From NCBI GenBank assembly GCA_047518005.1, contig JAKZRT010000065.1, positions 1 to 64,000 on the forward strand: a stretch of 64,000 nucleotides of DNA, read 5' to 3'. How positions within the stretch are numbered: the first letter of the stretch is position 1; each line of letters opens with the position of its first letter. Source of the DNA: JAKZRT01 sp047518005. Lineage in GTDB: Bacteria > Pseudomonadota > Alphaproteobacteria > Rhodobacterales > Rhodobacteraceae. Of the stretch, positions 42,084 to 50,847 are shown in pieces. The translations under genes and the position numbers were made by a program. The notes under the pieces are model-generated. The model had not been told where the DNA came from, made no database searches, and was given only the letters and a program-made list of their open reading frames with translations.

Positions 42084-42593
42084 ATGGCAGATCGGGTTTG
42101 CCTTGGGGCAATTTCGGGCGCGTTTGGCGTTCACGGCGACGTGCGCCTGAAAAGCTTTTGCGCCGACCCTTCTGCCATCGCGAACTATGGCGCGTTGACC
42201 AGCGAGGACGGACAGTCTTGGTTTGAGATCAGCGCGCTGATGCCGATTAAGGCGGGCTTTTCGGCCCGCCTGTCGGGCGTTGCCACCCGTATGCAGGCCG
42301 AAGCGTTAAAGGGCACGCGCCTCTATGCGGCGCGCGACGTTCTGCCCGACCTGCCGGATGACGAGTTTTATCACGCCGATCTTGTCGGGCTGGCCGTTCT
42401 CGATACCGGGGGCGCGCAACTGGGCAAGGTCAAGGCGGTGCTGAACCACGGGGCTGACGACCTGATTGAAGTTCAGCTTACCGGCGGCGACACCGTTCTG
42501 GTCCCGTTCCGGCAAGCCGTCGTGCCAACCGTGGATGTTGCAGGCGGGCGCCTGATCGTCGATCCGCCAGAGGGGATATTTTCCGATGAATAA
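42084..42593 (+). CDS. rimM: ribosome maturation factor RimM
   Basis: 169 residues. The N-terminal RimM beta-barrel begins VCLGAISGAFGVHGDVRLKS, and the C-terminal PRC-barrel includes YHADLVGLAVLDTGGAQLG and VPFRQAVVPTVDV. RimM helps mature the 30S head and binds S19. The usual rpsP-rimM-trmD order is kept, and its end overlaps trmD by eight bases. Confidence 0.95.
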   Translation: MADRVCLGAISGAFGVHGDVRLKSFCADPSAIANYGALTSEDGQSWFEISALMPIKAGFSARLSGVATRMQAEALKGTRLYAARDVLPDLPDDEFYHADLVGLAVLDTGGAQLGKVKAVLNHGADDLIEVQLTGGDTVLVPFRQAVVPTVDVAGGRLIVDPPEGIFSDE

Positions 42594-43422
42594 GCGCAAC
42601 ACACCGGCGCGCAGCCACGGGGCAAAGTCGATCCGTGCCAGCGCGGTGCCGCGTGATCTTATGTCCGGGCAACGCCGCACCGCCGGGGCCTGGACGGCGC
42701 AGGTTATCACATTGTTCCCGCGGGCCTTTCCCGGGGTTCTGGGCGACAGCCTGACCGGCAAGGCGCTGGACGAAGGGCTTTGGAACCTGGAGACCGTGGA
42801 CCTGCGCAGCTTTGGCGAGGGCAGGCATCGCAGTGTCGATGACACCCCGACCGGTGGCGGCGCTGGCATGGTCATCCGCGCCGACGTCATGGGGGCCGCC
42901 CTTGACGCCACTGCACCGACGCGGGGGCCGCGCGAGGCCTGGCCGGTGATCTATCTTTCGCCGCGCGGTCAGCCGTTTCGCCAGTCAACAGCACAGCGTC
43001 TGGCCCGCTGCGAGGGGATGACCCTGATCTGCGGGCGTTTTGAGGGGCTCGATGAACGGGTGATCGAGCACCACGCCATCGAAGAGGTCTCGATCGGCGA
43101 TTTCGTCCTGACCGGGGGCGAGATTGCCGCACAGGCCTTGATTGACGCGACGGTCCGCCTTATACCCCGCGTGCTTGGGAATCAGGCCTCGACCGAGGAC
43201 GAAAGCTTTTCGGACGGGTTGCTTGAGCACCCCCAGTTTACACGGCCCAATGTCTGGCAGGGTCGCGCGGTTCCGCAAGTTCTTCTCAGAGGGCACCACG
43301 CAGCGATCGAAAGCTGGCGACGCGAGATGGCCGAAAGGCTGACGAAGGAACGACGACCTGATCTCTGGCGGGCCTATCGTGCGGTGCACGGTAGGGACCC
43401 GGATGAAGACCGAGAGCTCTGA
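42586..43422 (+). CDS. trmD: tRNA (guanine-N1)-methyltransferase
   Basis: 278 residues. TPTGGGAGMVIRADV and CGRFEGLDERVIEHHAIEEV with SIGDFVLTGGEIAAQALID build the trefoil-knot SAM site. TrmD methylates G37 of tRNAs to keep the reading frame. About 38 residues precede the usual start (AWTAQVITLFPRAFPG), an N-terminal extension rich in Arg and Ser. A later start is possible, but ATG 42586 fits the overlap with rimM. Confidence 0.95.
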   Translation: MNKRNTPARSHGAKSIRASAVPRDLMSGQRRTAGAWTAQVITLFPRAFPGVLGDSLTGKALDEGLWNLETVDLRSFGEGRHRSVDDTPTGGGAGMVIRADVMGAALDATAPTRGPREAWPVIYLSPRGQPFRQSTAQRLARCEGMTLICGRFEGLDERVIEHHAIEEVSIGDFVLTGGEIAAQALIDATVRLIPRVLGNQASTEDESFSDGLLEHPQFTRPNVWQGRAVPQVLLRGHHAAIESWRREMAERLTKERRPDLWRAYRAVHGRDPDEDREL

Positions 43423-43475
43423 GGCGGCACCAAAATCTCGGGACAAACCCGGGGCAAATGTAAGGAGTTGGGTCA

Positions 43476-43850
43476 ATGGACCTGATCGCACAGCTCGAAG
43501 CCGAGCAAGTGGCAGCACTCGGCCACGAGATCCCGGATTTCAAGGCGGGTGACACGATCCGCGTCGGATACAAGGTGACCGAGGGCACCCGGACGCGGGT
43601 GCAGAACTATGAAGGCGTTTGCATCAGCCGCCGCAACGGGACCGGCATCGCCGGGTCGTTCACGGTGCGCAAGATCTCGTTCGGTGAGGGTGTCGAGCGG
43701 GTCTTCCCGCTGCATTCGACCAATATCGCCGAGATCACCGTGGTGCGCCGGGGCCGGGTGCGCCGGGCCAAGCTTTACTATCTGCGGGCGCGCCGGGGCA
43801 AATCGGCCCGGATCGCCGAAGACAGCCACTATAAACCCAAGAAAGCCTAG
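43476..43850 (+). CDS. rplS: ribosomal protein L19
   Basis: 124 residues. IPDFKAGDTIRVGYKVTEGT, VQNYEGVCISRRN and VERVFPLHSTNIAEITVVRR are the L19 signatures. L19 sits at the subunit interface. AAGGAG lies ahead of ATG 43476, and a 53-base gap separates it from trmD. rpmE follows after 12 bases. Confidence 0.97.
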   Translation: MDLIAQLEAEQVAALGHEIPDFKAGDTIRVGYKVTEGTRTRVQNYEGVCISRRNGTGIAGSFTVRKISFGEGVERVFPLHSTNIAEITVVRRGRVRRAKLYYLRARRGKSARIAEDSHYKPKKA

Positions 43851-43862
43851 AGGAGCGGCGCG

Positions 43863-44084
43863 ATGAAAAAGGATACACATCCCGAATATCACCTGATCGA
43901 CGTCAAGCTCATCAATGGCGATGTCATCCAGATGAAATCGACCTGGGGGGACGAGGGCAAGCAGATGGCGCTGGAGGTCGATCCGTCGGTGCATCCGGCC
44001 TGGACTGGCGGCGGTACCCGTCTGATGGACACCGGCGGCCGGGTCTCGAAGTTCAAGAAGAAATACGAGGGCCTCGGGTTCTGA
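43863..44084 (+). CDS. rpmE: ribosomal protein L31
   Basis: 73 residues. THPEYHLIDVKLINGDVIQM and PAWTGGGTRLMDTGGRVSKF match the alphaproteobacterial L31. It has no cysteines, so it is the zinc-independent kind, which would not be lost under zinc limitation. RBS GAGG precedes the ATG. It ends the ribosomal operon, followed by a terminator. Confidence 0.95.
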   Translation: MKKDTHPEYHLIDVKLINGDVIQMKSTWGDEGKQMALEVDPSVHPAWTGGGTRLMDTGGRVSKFKKKYEGLGF

Positions 44085-44110
44085 TCAGAGCCTCGGGTTC
44101 GTCAAAAAAT

Positions 44111-44135
44111 TGCCGCCCTTGGGGGCAGCATTTTT
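44111..44135 (+). terminator. terminator of the ribosomal operon
   Basis: TGCCGCCC (44111-44118) pairs with GGGGCAGCA (44122-44130) with one mismatch, followed by TTTTT. It lies 27 bases after the rpmE stop. Confidence 0.78.
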
Positions 44136-44156
44136 CGTCTTGCGGCCAAAGCCGGT

Positions 44157-44174
44157 GGTTTCAAGGTTGAAACC
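44157..44174. repeat. 18-bp perfect palindrome, copy 2 of 2
   Basis: Identical to 4239-4256 (GGTTTCAAGGTTGAAACC). It is followed by CTGTAAGCCATTG, which is partly like the flank of copy 1. It lies between the rpmE terminator and the UPF0173 gene at 44297. Confidence 0.7.
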
Positions 44175-44296
44175 GCCTGTAAGCCATTGTTTTCACTGAG
44201 TTAGCCCTTGCAAGCGGTCACTGGGGCGGTGCAGGAGCGCGGCGGGGTGACGGGCGCGCAGCGCGTGTTATTCTGGGCCAAAGAGGGAGGGTTGAG

Positions 44297-44989
44297 ATGC
44301 AGATCATCTGGCTGGGCCATGGCAGTTTCCGGATCGAGATCGCAGATCAGGTGCTGTTGATCGACCCCTGGCTGACCGGCAATCCGATGCTGCCCGAGGA
44401 AAGCCACGAGGCGGCGGTTCAGGGCGCGACATATCTGGTGCTGACCCATGTGCATTTCGATCATGTCGCCGACATGCTGCCGCTGGCCCGCAAGCTGGGG
44501 GTGCCGGTGGTTGGCCAATACGACATTATCGCCCATTGGGAAGCGAACGAAGGTATAAAAACAATTGGTTTCAACAAGGGCGGCACGGTGATGCTGGGCG
44601 AAGTTGGCCTGAGCATGGTTCCGGCCTCGCATTCGTCGACCTTCGCCAGCGACGACGGGCCGAAAGCGGGCGGGTCCGAGGTGGGGTACATGATCCGGGG
44701 CGAGGGCAGATGCGTCTATCTGTCGGGCGACACCGACATCATGGCCGATATGGCCTGGATGGGGGATTATCATAAACCCGACATCGGCATCCTCAGTGCG
44801 GGCGGGCATTTCACCATGGATATGAAGGGCGCGGCCTATGCGGCGCGGCGGTATTTCGATTTCAAAACGGTAATCCCCTGCCATTACCGGACATTCCCGA
44901 TTTTGGAGCATTCGGCCGAGGCGCTTGCCGAGGGGTTGCCGGGTGTCGAAGTGATCGAGCCCGAGGTGATGAAGCCGATCGCGATTTGA
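44297..44989 (+). CDS. metallo-beta-lactamase-fold hydrolase, UPF0173 family
   Basis: 230 residues. LTHVHFDHVADMLPLA is the zinc-binding HxHxDH motif. Further ligands are in PASHSS and LSGDTDIMADMA, with a final CHYRTFPIL. The start IIWLGHGSFRIE is typical of UPF0173 proteins, related to UlaG lactonases. Its substrate is unknown. It starts at ATG 44297 behind AGGGAGG. It is followed by a dispersed repeat and a convergent tadA. Confidence 0.9.
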   Translation: MQIIWLGHGSFRIEIADQVLLIDPWLTGNPMLPEESHEAAVQGATYLVLTHVHFDHVADMLPLARKLGVPVVGQYDIIAHWEANEGIKTIGFNKGGTVMLGEVGLSMVPASHSSTFASDDGPKAGGSEVGYMIRGEGRCVYLSGDTDIMADMAWMGDYHKPDIGILSAGGHFTMDMKGAAYAARRYFDFKTVIPCHYRTFPILEHSAEALAEGLPGVEVIEPEVMKPIAI

Positions 44990-45023
44990 TGTTGCGCGTG
45001 CCGCGTGCCGCGCGTCGCGCCGG

Positions 45024-45072
45024 GCGGGGGCCAGCCCCCCGCACCCCCCCGGAGTACTTTTGGCAAGATGAT
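45024..45072 (+). repeat. dispersed GC-rich intergenic repeat, copy D
   Basis: GCGGGGGCCAGCCCCC followed by CCCCCCGGAGTACTTTTGGC and AAGATGA, the best-formed copy of the element. It lies between the convergent UPF0173 and tadA genes and can form a hairpin. Confidence 0.65.
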
Positions 45073-45109
45073 GGGGGATGCCTGGAAGGGTTCGAGGGGG
45101 GCGGTGGTC

Positions 45110-45559
45110 TCAGCGGCGGTGCGCGAAAAAATCGCGCAAAAGCGCTGCGGCGGCCGCCGCGCCGACACCATCGTAAACTTCAGGCACGTGGTGCGCCTGG
45201 GGATGGGTAAAGACCCGCGCGCCGTGGGCCACGCCGCCCGATTTCGGATCGTCGGCACCGTAATAAAGCCGCGCGATCCGGGCCGAGGCGATCAGCGCCG
45301 CGCACATCGCGCAGGGTTCCAGCGTCACGTAAATGTCGTGGCCCGGCAGCCGTTCGGACCCGGCTGCGGCACAGGCGGCGCGGATCGCCAGCATTTCGGC
45401 GTGCGCCGAGGGGTCGGCCAGTTCGCGGGTGCGGTTGCCAGCGCGGGCGAGGATTTCGCCGTCCGCAGATACGATCACCGCGCCAACCGGCACCTCGCCA
45501 CGGGCAGCCGCCGCACGCGCCTGGTCCAACGCAGCATTCATGTGGCTGGTGAAGCTCAT
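45110..45559 (-). CDS. tadA: tRNA-specific adenosine deaminase
   Basis: 149 residues. PSAHAEMLAIRAA holds the zinc histidine and catalytic glutamate, and LEPCAMCAALIASARI the two zinc cysteines. TadA makes inosine at position 34 of tRNA-Arg(ACG). Length and the GADDPKSGGV block fit TadA rather than other deaminases. It is divergent from rluB with about 80 bases between starts. Confidence 0.93.
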   Translation of the reverse strand: MSFTSHMNAALDQARAAAARGEVPVGAVIVSADGEILARAGNRTRELADPSAHAEMLAIRAACAAAGSERLPGHDIYVTLEPCAMCAALIASARIARLYYGADDPKSGGVAHGARVFTHPQAHHVPEVYDGVGAAAAAALLRDFFAHRR

Positions 45560-45639
45560 GACCCCCCTTGCATGACGCGAATAATTGCCCCCTGCAAGCC
45601 GCTTTGCATTGGCCGCTCGAGGGCGTTAAGCCGGGGTCC

Positions 45640-46443
45640 ATGGCTGAGGGTTCCAACAAAGGCGAGCGCATCGCCAAAGTGCTGGCGCGCGCCGGCGTGG
45701 CCTCGCGGCGCGAGGCCGAACGGATGATCGAGGCGGGTCGGGTGTCGGTGAATGGCAAGGTGATCGACGGTCCGGCGCTGAACGTCACCGACGCTGATCG
45801 GATCGCGGTCGACGGCACCGCGTTGGCGCAGGCCGAGCCGACGCGGCTGTGGCTCTATCACAAACCCAAGGGCGTGGTGACAACCACGAAGGACGAAAAG
45901 GGCCGCCCGACGATTTTTGACGCGCTGCCCGGCGAGATGCCGCGCGTGATGAGCGTCGGGCGGCTGGATCTGAATTCAGAGGGGCTGCTGATCTTGACCA
46001 ACGATGGCGGCGTGAAGCGGCGGCTGGAACTGCCCTCGACCGGCTGGCTGCGGCGCTATCGGGTGCGGGTCAAGGGCGCGCCGAAGGACCCCGACCTTGA
46101 GCCATTGCGCAAAGGATTAGTGGTCGAGGGCGAGAGATTTCAGCCGATGGAGGTCAGCATCGACCGCCAACAGGGCACCAACGCCTGGCTGACGATTGCC
46201 CTGCGCGAGGGCAAAAACCGTGAAATTCGGCGGGCGGCGCAGGCAGTCGGCCTGGCCGTAAACCGCCTGATCCGGGTCTCGTTCGGCCCGTTCCGGCTGG
46301 GCGATCTGAAGCCCGGCGAGGTCACCGAGGTGCGCGGGCGCGTGGTGCGCGACCAGTTGGGCCTCAAAGACCAGCCGACGGCCCCCAAAAAACTGAAACC
46401 CAAGCGCGCGCGAAAGCCCAAAGCGACAGAACGAAGGACGTGA
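45640..46443 (+). CDS. rluB: 23S rRNA pseudouridine synthase, RluB-like
   Basis: 267 residues. An S4 domain (RIAKVLARAGVASRREAERM) is followed by the catalytic block SVGRLDLNSEGLLILTNDGG with the essential Asp, and NREIRRAAQAVGLAVNRLIR. The tail is Lys/Arg-rich. RluB/RsuA family enzymes modify 23S or 16S rRNA; the S4 form with this tail is usually RluB. I chose ATG 45640 at the family N-terminus, although the frame is open upstream. Confidence 0.9.
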   Translation: MAEGSNKGERIAKVLARAGVASRREAERMIEAGRVSVNGKVIDGPALNVTDADRIAVDGTALAQAEPTRLWLYHKPKGVVTTTKDEKGRPTIFDALPGEMPRVMSVGRLDLNSEGLLILTNDGGVKRRLELPSTGWLRRYRVRVKGAPKDPDLEPLRKGLVVEGERFQPMEVSIDRQQGTNAWLTIALREGKNREIRRAAQAVGLAVNRLIRVSFGPFRLGDLKPGEVTEVRGRVVRDQLGLKDQPTAPKKLKPKRARKPKATERRT

Positions 46444-46446
46444 CAT

Positions 46447-47262
46447 ATGGCTGATCTCTTGACGCTAGAGAACCTTGGCAACCTAGCGATGCTGTGCTTT
46501 TTGCAAGCGGTTCTGGGGTTCGACAACCTGCTTTATATCTCGATCGAAAGCCAGCGCGCGCCGGCCCACCTGCAAAGCCGGGTCAGGTTTTGGGGCATTC
46601 TGGTCGCGGTGGCTTTGCGCGTCGTGCTGCTGTTCGTGATGATCCGGCTGATCGGGGCGCTGTCCGAGCCGTTCTTTGTGCTGGGCTGGGTGGGCGTGAT
46701 CGAGGGTGGGGTCAACTTTGCCACGCTGGTCTTTGTCTTTGGCGGGGCTTTCATCATCTATACCGCGGTCAAAGAGATCGGTCATATGCTGTCGGTGCAG
46801 AACCTCGGGCACGGTCTGGGCGAACGCAGCCAGAAATCTGCCGCCCAGGTAGTGGTGATGATCATCATGATGAACCTGGTTTTCAGCTTTGATTCGATCC
46901 TGTCCGCGCTGGCCATTACAGACGTCTTTGTCATTCTCGCCATTGCCATATTGATCTCGGGCGGAGCGATGCTGGTGATGGCCGACGGGGTGACGAAGTT
47001 TCTGGAGAAGAACCGGATGTACGAGGTTCTGGGCCTGTTCATTCTGCTGATCGTTGGCGTGGTTCTGTTGGGCGAGGCCGGCCCGGCGGCGGCCCACGCA
47101 ATGCATGACGACGGCCTGCAGATCAAATTGTTCGGGCACGACCTCATTCCGATGTCAAAATCCACGTTCTATTTCTCGGTCATCGTGCTGGTCGCGGTCG
47201 AGGTTATTCAGTCGGGGTATTCGCGCAAGCTTGCAAAAGAACGGGCCGCCGGGGCGGGCTGA
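46447..47262 (+). CDS. TerC-family membrane protein
   Basis: 271 residues with seven or so membrane spans. LQAVLGFDNLLYISIESQRA and MNLVFSFDSILSALAITDV carry the paired Asp-containing motifs (FDN and FDS) of TerC/Alx proteins, now linked to manganese export and metalation of secreted proteins. It starts three bases after the rluB stop. Confidence 0.9.
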   Translation: MADLLTLENLGNLAMLCFLQAVLGFDNLLYISIESQRAPAHLQSRVRFWGILVAVALRVVLLFVMIRLIGALSEPFFVLGWVGVIEGGVNFATLVFVFGGAFIIYTAVKEIGHMLSVQNLGHGLGERSQKSAAQVVVMIIMMNLVFSFDSILSALAITDVFVILAIAILISGGAMLVMADGVTKFLEKNRMYEVLGLFILLIVGVVLLGEAGPAAAHAMHDDGLQIKLFGHDLIPMSKSTFYFSVIVLVAVEVIQSGYSRKLAKERAAGAG

Positions 47263-47328
47263 GCCTTGGGTTCTGGAAAAAGCCGCTCGGAAACGTTATA
47301 TCGTTGAAGTCCAACAGATTGAGCGATT

Positions 47329-48327
47329 ATGGCTGAAATTTTAAAGCTGGTGAGCGGCGCTGTCGGTGGCGCGGGGGCGTTGCCCGAACCATCGGCTCAG
47401 ATTCCCGAATTGGCAAAGGCCAGCGAAAGCCGGGCGCGCGCGATTGTCGCGATGATCGACGATGTCGATCCGGGCAGGCCGGATACGCTGAACGCGCTGG
47501 GGCGCGACGCGCACAACGACCTTGTTCAGGCCGTGCCGAAACTGACCGACAGCGTTGCCACGATCCTGGGCGACGACCCCGAACCGAAACTGGAGGGGAT
47601 GCGCGCCGGGCTGGCGGGTCTGGATATTTCCGACGACGCCAGCCGGACACGCCGCAACGCGGTTGAATTTCTGGTTCGCAGGGTGGCGCCTGGGGCCGTC
47701 CTGGCTGCGCGGTTAACCGCGCTCAGGGCCGAGTTTGCGACGGCGGGAAGGGCGCTGTCCGAGATGCACCTTGGCCGCGATAACGCGCAACTGGATTTGC
47801 GCGATGCTTACCGCGCGGCGGTCGCGGCCCATGAGGGCGTCACGCTGGCCATCGCGGCGGGGCGCGAACGCATGGCGCGCGATGTCGGAAAGCTGGCCGA
47901 AGACCACGCGCGCACGCTGGAGATCGCGCCCGAGAACCGCCCTGCGGCCAGCGACGCGGTGCTTCCGCCCTTGCGCGCCGCGCGCGATCGCATCGAAAAG
48001 CGCATTCACGCGCTCAGGCATGTTCGAAACCATACGCTCGAGGCGCTGCGCCTGATCCGCGGGCTCAGCGAAGGCGAGGCGGCGCTGAATGCGCGCCTGG
48101 CGGAATTCCTGCACAACGACCTGGCCGGCTGGGACCAGAGAATATCGGAAATTACCGGCCAATCGTCGACTGGAGGGATGTTGGACACCAAAGGTGTTGA
48201 TGCGGCATGCCGGACGCTTGCACAAGCGCTCGACCCGCTGATCGCAGCGACACGGGGGCTTGGCGAAGGGCGCGCGGACACGACCGCGGCGCTGGCAACC
48301 CTGGACCGCGCGCTGACCGGTGCCTGA
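47329..48327 (+). CDS. uncharacterised helical protein, 332 aa
   Basis: No family recognised. The sequence is almost all amphipathic helix, rich in Ala, Arg, Leu and Asp, with no signal peptide or membrane span. Segments such as ELAKASESRARAIVAMIDDV and NAVEFLVRRVAPGAVLAARL suggest a coiled-coil bundle. The neighbour terC and the general look raise a distant link to TelA/KlaA tellurite-resistance proteins, but the evidence is weak. It is followed nine bases later by a DUF2927 lipoprotein, with which it probably forms an operon. Confidence 0.7.
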   Translation: MAEILKLVSGAVGGAGALPEPSAQIPELAKASESRARAIVAMIDDVDPGRPDTLNALGRDAHNDLVQAVPKLTDSVATILGDDPEPKLEGMRAGLAGLDISDDASRTRRNAVEFLVRRVAPGAVLAARLTALRAEFATAGRALSEMHLGRDNAQLDLRDAYRAAVAAHEGVTLAIAAGRERMARDVGKLAEDHARTLEIAPENRPAASDAVLPPLRAARDRIEKRIHALRHVRNHTLEALRLIRGLSEGEAALNARLAEFLHNDLAGWDQRISEITGQSSTGGMLDTKGVDAACRTLAQALDPLIAATRGLGEGRADTTAALATLDRALTGA

Positions 48328-48336
48328 GGGAAATAT

Positions 48337-49290
48337 TTGACGATTGACCGACATATATTTCGACTGGGCGCAGTGGTTTTGACCGCCTTGGCCCTTGCCG
48401 GTTGCGAGGTTTTCTTTCCCCCCGCCATTGTCACCGCCCCGGGACTGGCAGGCGGCGATGGCCAGTCCGACCCACCGCGCTCAGCGCAAAGCCTTGCCTT
48501 GTCGGACTACTACAGGACCGTTCAGAGTGATTTATTGTCTCAGGGGCTGCTGCGCACCGACGGCGGCGGACGCGGCGCGCCATTCACCGCGCGCGATCTG
48601 GCGGCGAATTTTGTCCGCATCGCCCTGTTCGATGAATATTCGCGCCAGGGCGGGCGGCTGGTGGCCCGCGCCACGCCGAGCCACTTGCGCAGGTGGCAAG
48701 AGCCGGTCGTCATGGGGGTCGAATTTGGCGCCAGCGTGCCCGCCGCCGACCGGCGGCGCGACCTGCGTCTGATCCAGCTTTACGCGGCGCGACTGGGCCG
48801 CTTGACCGGGCACGGCATCTGGGTGGGTGGGCCGAGGCCCAACTTTCATGTGCTGATCCTGAACGAGGACGAACGGGTGGCCTATGGCCCGCGTCTGCGC
48901 AGCCTTGTCCCCGGAATTGACGACGAGACCGTGCGCACGGTGGTCGCCATGCCGCGCAATCTTTTCTGTCTGGTGTTTGCGTTTTCCAGCGCCGATGCCG
49001 CGTCGCCCTACACCAAAGCGGTCGCGGTCATTCGCGGCGAGCACCCGGACCTGATGCGCCATAGCTGCATCCATGAAGAGCTGGCCCAGGGTCTGGGTCT
49101 GGCCAACGACAGCCCGGCGGCGCGCCCCTCGATCTTTAACGACGACGAAGAGTTTGGCCTTCTGACCACGCACGACGAGTTTTTGCTGCGCATGCTTTAC
49201 GATCCGCGCCTGCGCGTCGGCATGTCCGAGGCCGAGGCCGCGCCGCTGGTGCGCACACTGGCGACCGAGTTTTTCGCGGGCGAAAGTTAG
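48337..49290 (+). CDS. DUF2927 lipoprotein
   Basis: 317 residues from a TTG start behind GAGGGAAA. The signal peptide ends in ALAGC (lipobox Cys 23). The DUF2927 body has FTARDLAANFVRIALFDEYS and the metallopeptidase-like CIHEELAQGLGLANDSPAAR, followed by IFNDDEEFGLLTTHDEFLLR. The HEE pattern suggests a degenerate or active zinc protease, but this is unproven. It is envelope-located and next to the 332-aa helical protein. Confidence 0.82.
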   Translation: MTIDRHIFRLGAVVLTALALAGCEVFFPPAIVTAPGLAGGDGQSDPPRSAQSLALSDYYRTVQSDLLSQGLLRTDGGGRGAPFTARDLAANFVRIALFDEYSRQGGRLVARATPSHLRRWQEPVVMGVEFGASVPAADRRRDLRLIQLYAARLGRLTGHGIWVGGPRPNFHVLILNEDERVAYGPRLRSLVPGIDDETVRTVVAMPRNLFCLVFAFSSADAASPYTKAVAVIRGEHPDLMRHSCIHEELAQGLGLANDSPAARPSIFNDDEEFGLLTTHDEFLLRMLYDPRLRVGMSEAEAAPLVRTLATEFFAGES

Positions 49291-49348
49291 GACGCACAGA
49301 TTGATCTCGGGCCCGCCCGCGCCTAGACGGGTCCGACCGGAGGACCCA

Positions 49349-50269
49349 ATGATCATCTGTTGCGGCGAAGCGCTGATCGACATGCTGCCGCGTCAAGCCG
49401 AGGGCGGCGGCGCGGCGTTTTTGCCTACCCCCGGTGGCGCGGTCTTCAACACCGCCATAGCGCTGGGCCGGCTGGGCGCCCCGGTCGGGTTCTTCACCGG
49501 CCTCTCGACCGATCTGTTCGGCACGATGCTGCAAGCGGCGCTGGCGGCGGCCGGTGTCGATTTCAGTACCGCTGTCGTGCGCGACCGGCCAACGACGCTG
49601 GCATTTGTCACATTGGAGGATGGCCAGGCCAGATACGCCTTTTACGACGAAAACACCGCCGGACGGATGCTGACGGCAGGCGACCTGCCCGACCTTGCGG
49701 GCGATTGCGAAGCGCTTTTTTTTGGCGGCATCAGCTTGGCGGTCGAGCCCTGCGGCGAAGCCCTGGCCAAGCTTTGCGCGCGCGAGGCCGGGGCCCGGGT
49801 GATCGTGCTGGACCCCAACATTCGGCCCGGTTTCATGCGCGACGAAACGGCCTATCGCGCGCGGCTGGATGCGATGATCGGCAGCGCGGATATCGTGAAA
49901 TTTTCCAGCGAAGATCTTGCCTGGCTGGCGACCGGCAGCGACCGCGACGACATGGCGCGCGAAATTCTGGGACGCGGTCCGCGGCTGGTGCTGATCACCG
50001 AGGGCGCGGTCGGTGCGCGGGCCTACACCGAGAATCACCAGGTGTTTTTCCCTGGCCGCCCGGCGGTTGTGGTCGACACCGTCGGTGCCGGCGACACGTT
50101 CAACGCTGGCGTTTTGGCGGCCCTGCACCTGCACGACAGGCTGACCAAAAAGGCGCTGGATACATTGGATGAACCGACCCTGCGCGCCGCCCTCTCGTTG
50201 GGCGTTCGCGCCGCCGCGGTGACGGTGGGGCGCGCCGGGGCCAACCCGCCTTTCGTGTCCGAACTGTGA
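49349..50269 (+). CDS. PfkB-family sugar kinase, fructokinase-like
   Basis: 306 residues. CCGEALIDMLPRQ and PTPGGAVFNTAIALGRLGAP open the fold and VVVDTVGAGDTFNAGVLAAL holds the catalytic aspartate and anion hole. Fructokinase is the nearest family, but other ketoses are possible. ATG 49349 follows GGAGG. The stop overlaps the GTG start of dtd. Confidence 0.88.
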   Translation: MIICCGEALIDMLPRQAEGGGAAFLPTPGGAVFNTAIALGRLGAPVGFFTGLSTDLFGTMLQAALAAAGVDFSTAVVRDRPTTLAFVTLEDGQARYAFYDENTAGRMLTAGDLPDLAGDCEALFFGGISLAVEPCGEALAKLCAREAGARVIVLDPNIRPGFMRDETAYRARLDAMIGSADIVKFSSEDLAWLATGSDRDDMAREILGRGPRLVLITEGAVGARAYTENHQVFFPGRPAVVVDTVGAGDTFNAGVLAALHLHDRLTKKALDTLDEPTLRAALSLGVRAAAVTVGRAGANPPFVSEL

Positions 50270-50705
50270 GGGCGCTGGTCCAAAGGGTGTCGCGGGCGTC
50301 GGTCGTCGTCGAGGGCGCGGTGATTGGCGAGATCGCCGACGGGCTGATGATTTTGGTCTGCGCGATGGCGGGCGACGACCGCGCGCGGGCCACGGCGCTG
50401 GCCGCGAAGGTTTCAAAGCTGCGCATCTTTCGCGACGACGAGGGGCGGATGAACCGGTCGGTTGTTGATAGCGGCGGCGCGGCGCTGGTGATCAGCCAGT
50501 TCACCCTGGCCGCAGACACCACACGCGGCAACCGACCGGGGTTTTCTGCGCCGCCGCACCGCCCGCGTTGGGCGAAGTGCTGTACGAGGCGTTTTCAGAC
50601 GATCTTGCAGCGCTCGGCGTCCCGGTTCAGCGCGGCAGTTTTGGCGCCGACATGGCCGTTGAACTGGTCAACGACGGGCCGGTGACGATCTGGCTGGATG
50701 TCTGA
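50266..50705 (+). pseudogene. dtd: D-aminoacyl-tRNA deacylase with a frameshift
   Basis: GTG 50266 starts a normal Dtd protein (RALVQRVSRASVVVEG, then LVISQFTLAADT and the GNRPGF loop). The frame then breaks near 50545 in a GCCGCCGCACC tract. The true C-terminus continues in another frame (LGEVLYEAF, later GSFGADMAVELVNDGPVTIW) to a TGA at 50705. Adding one G restores a full protein. Either it is a young pseudogene or a sequencing error, since Dtd is a small conserved tRNA proofreading enzyme. Confidence 0.82.
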
Positions 50706-50726
50706 GCCCGCGCCCCGAATTGTCCC

Positions 50727-50755
50727 TTGACGCACCAGCGCCCGTCGCATACCAC
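50727..50755 (+). promoter_or_regulatory. possible tRNA promoter
   Basis: TTGACG (50727-50732) is followed after 17 bases by TACCAC (50750-50755), a weak -10. Transcription would begin about 10 bases before tRNA-Met. Confidence 0.4.
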
Positions 50756-50770
50756 CGCGCTGCTTGGCGT

Positions 50771-50847
50771 GGCGGAGTAGCTCAGCTGGTTAGAGCAGCG
50801 GAATCATAATCCGCGTGTCGGGGGTTCAAGTCCCTCCTCCGCTACCA
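50771..50847 (+). tRNA. tRNA-Met (CAT), elongator type
   Basis: A 77-nt cloverleaf with encoded CCA. The acceptor is GGCGGAG with CTCCGCT, the anticodon stem GCGGA/TCCGC carries the loop ATCATAA (CAT at 50805-50807), and the T loop is GTTCAAG. It lacks the initiator features (three G-C pairs at the base of the anticodon stem). tRNA-Ile2(CAT) is a remote alternative. Confidence 0.93.

Noticed and set aside
47329..48327. Toxic-anion resistance protein TelA
   Set aside because: Length and helicity are compatible and terC is adjacent, but I could not see firm TelA motifs, so it is left as unknown.
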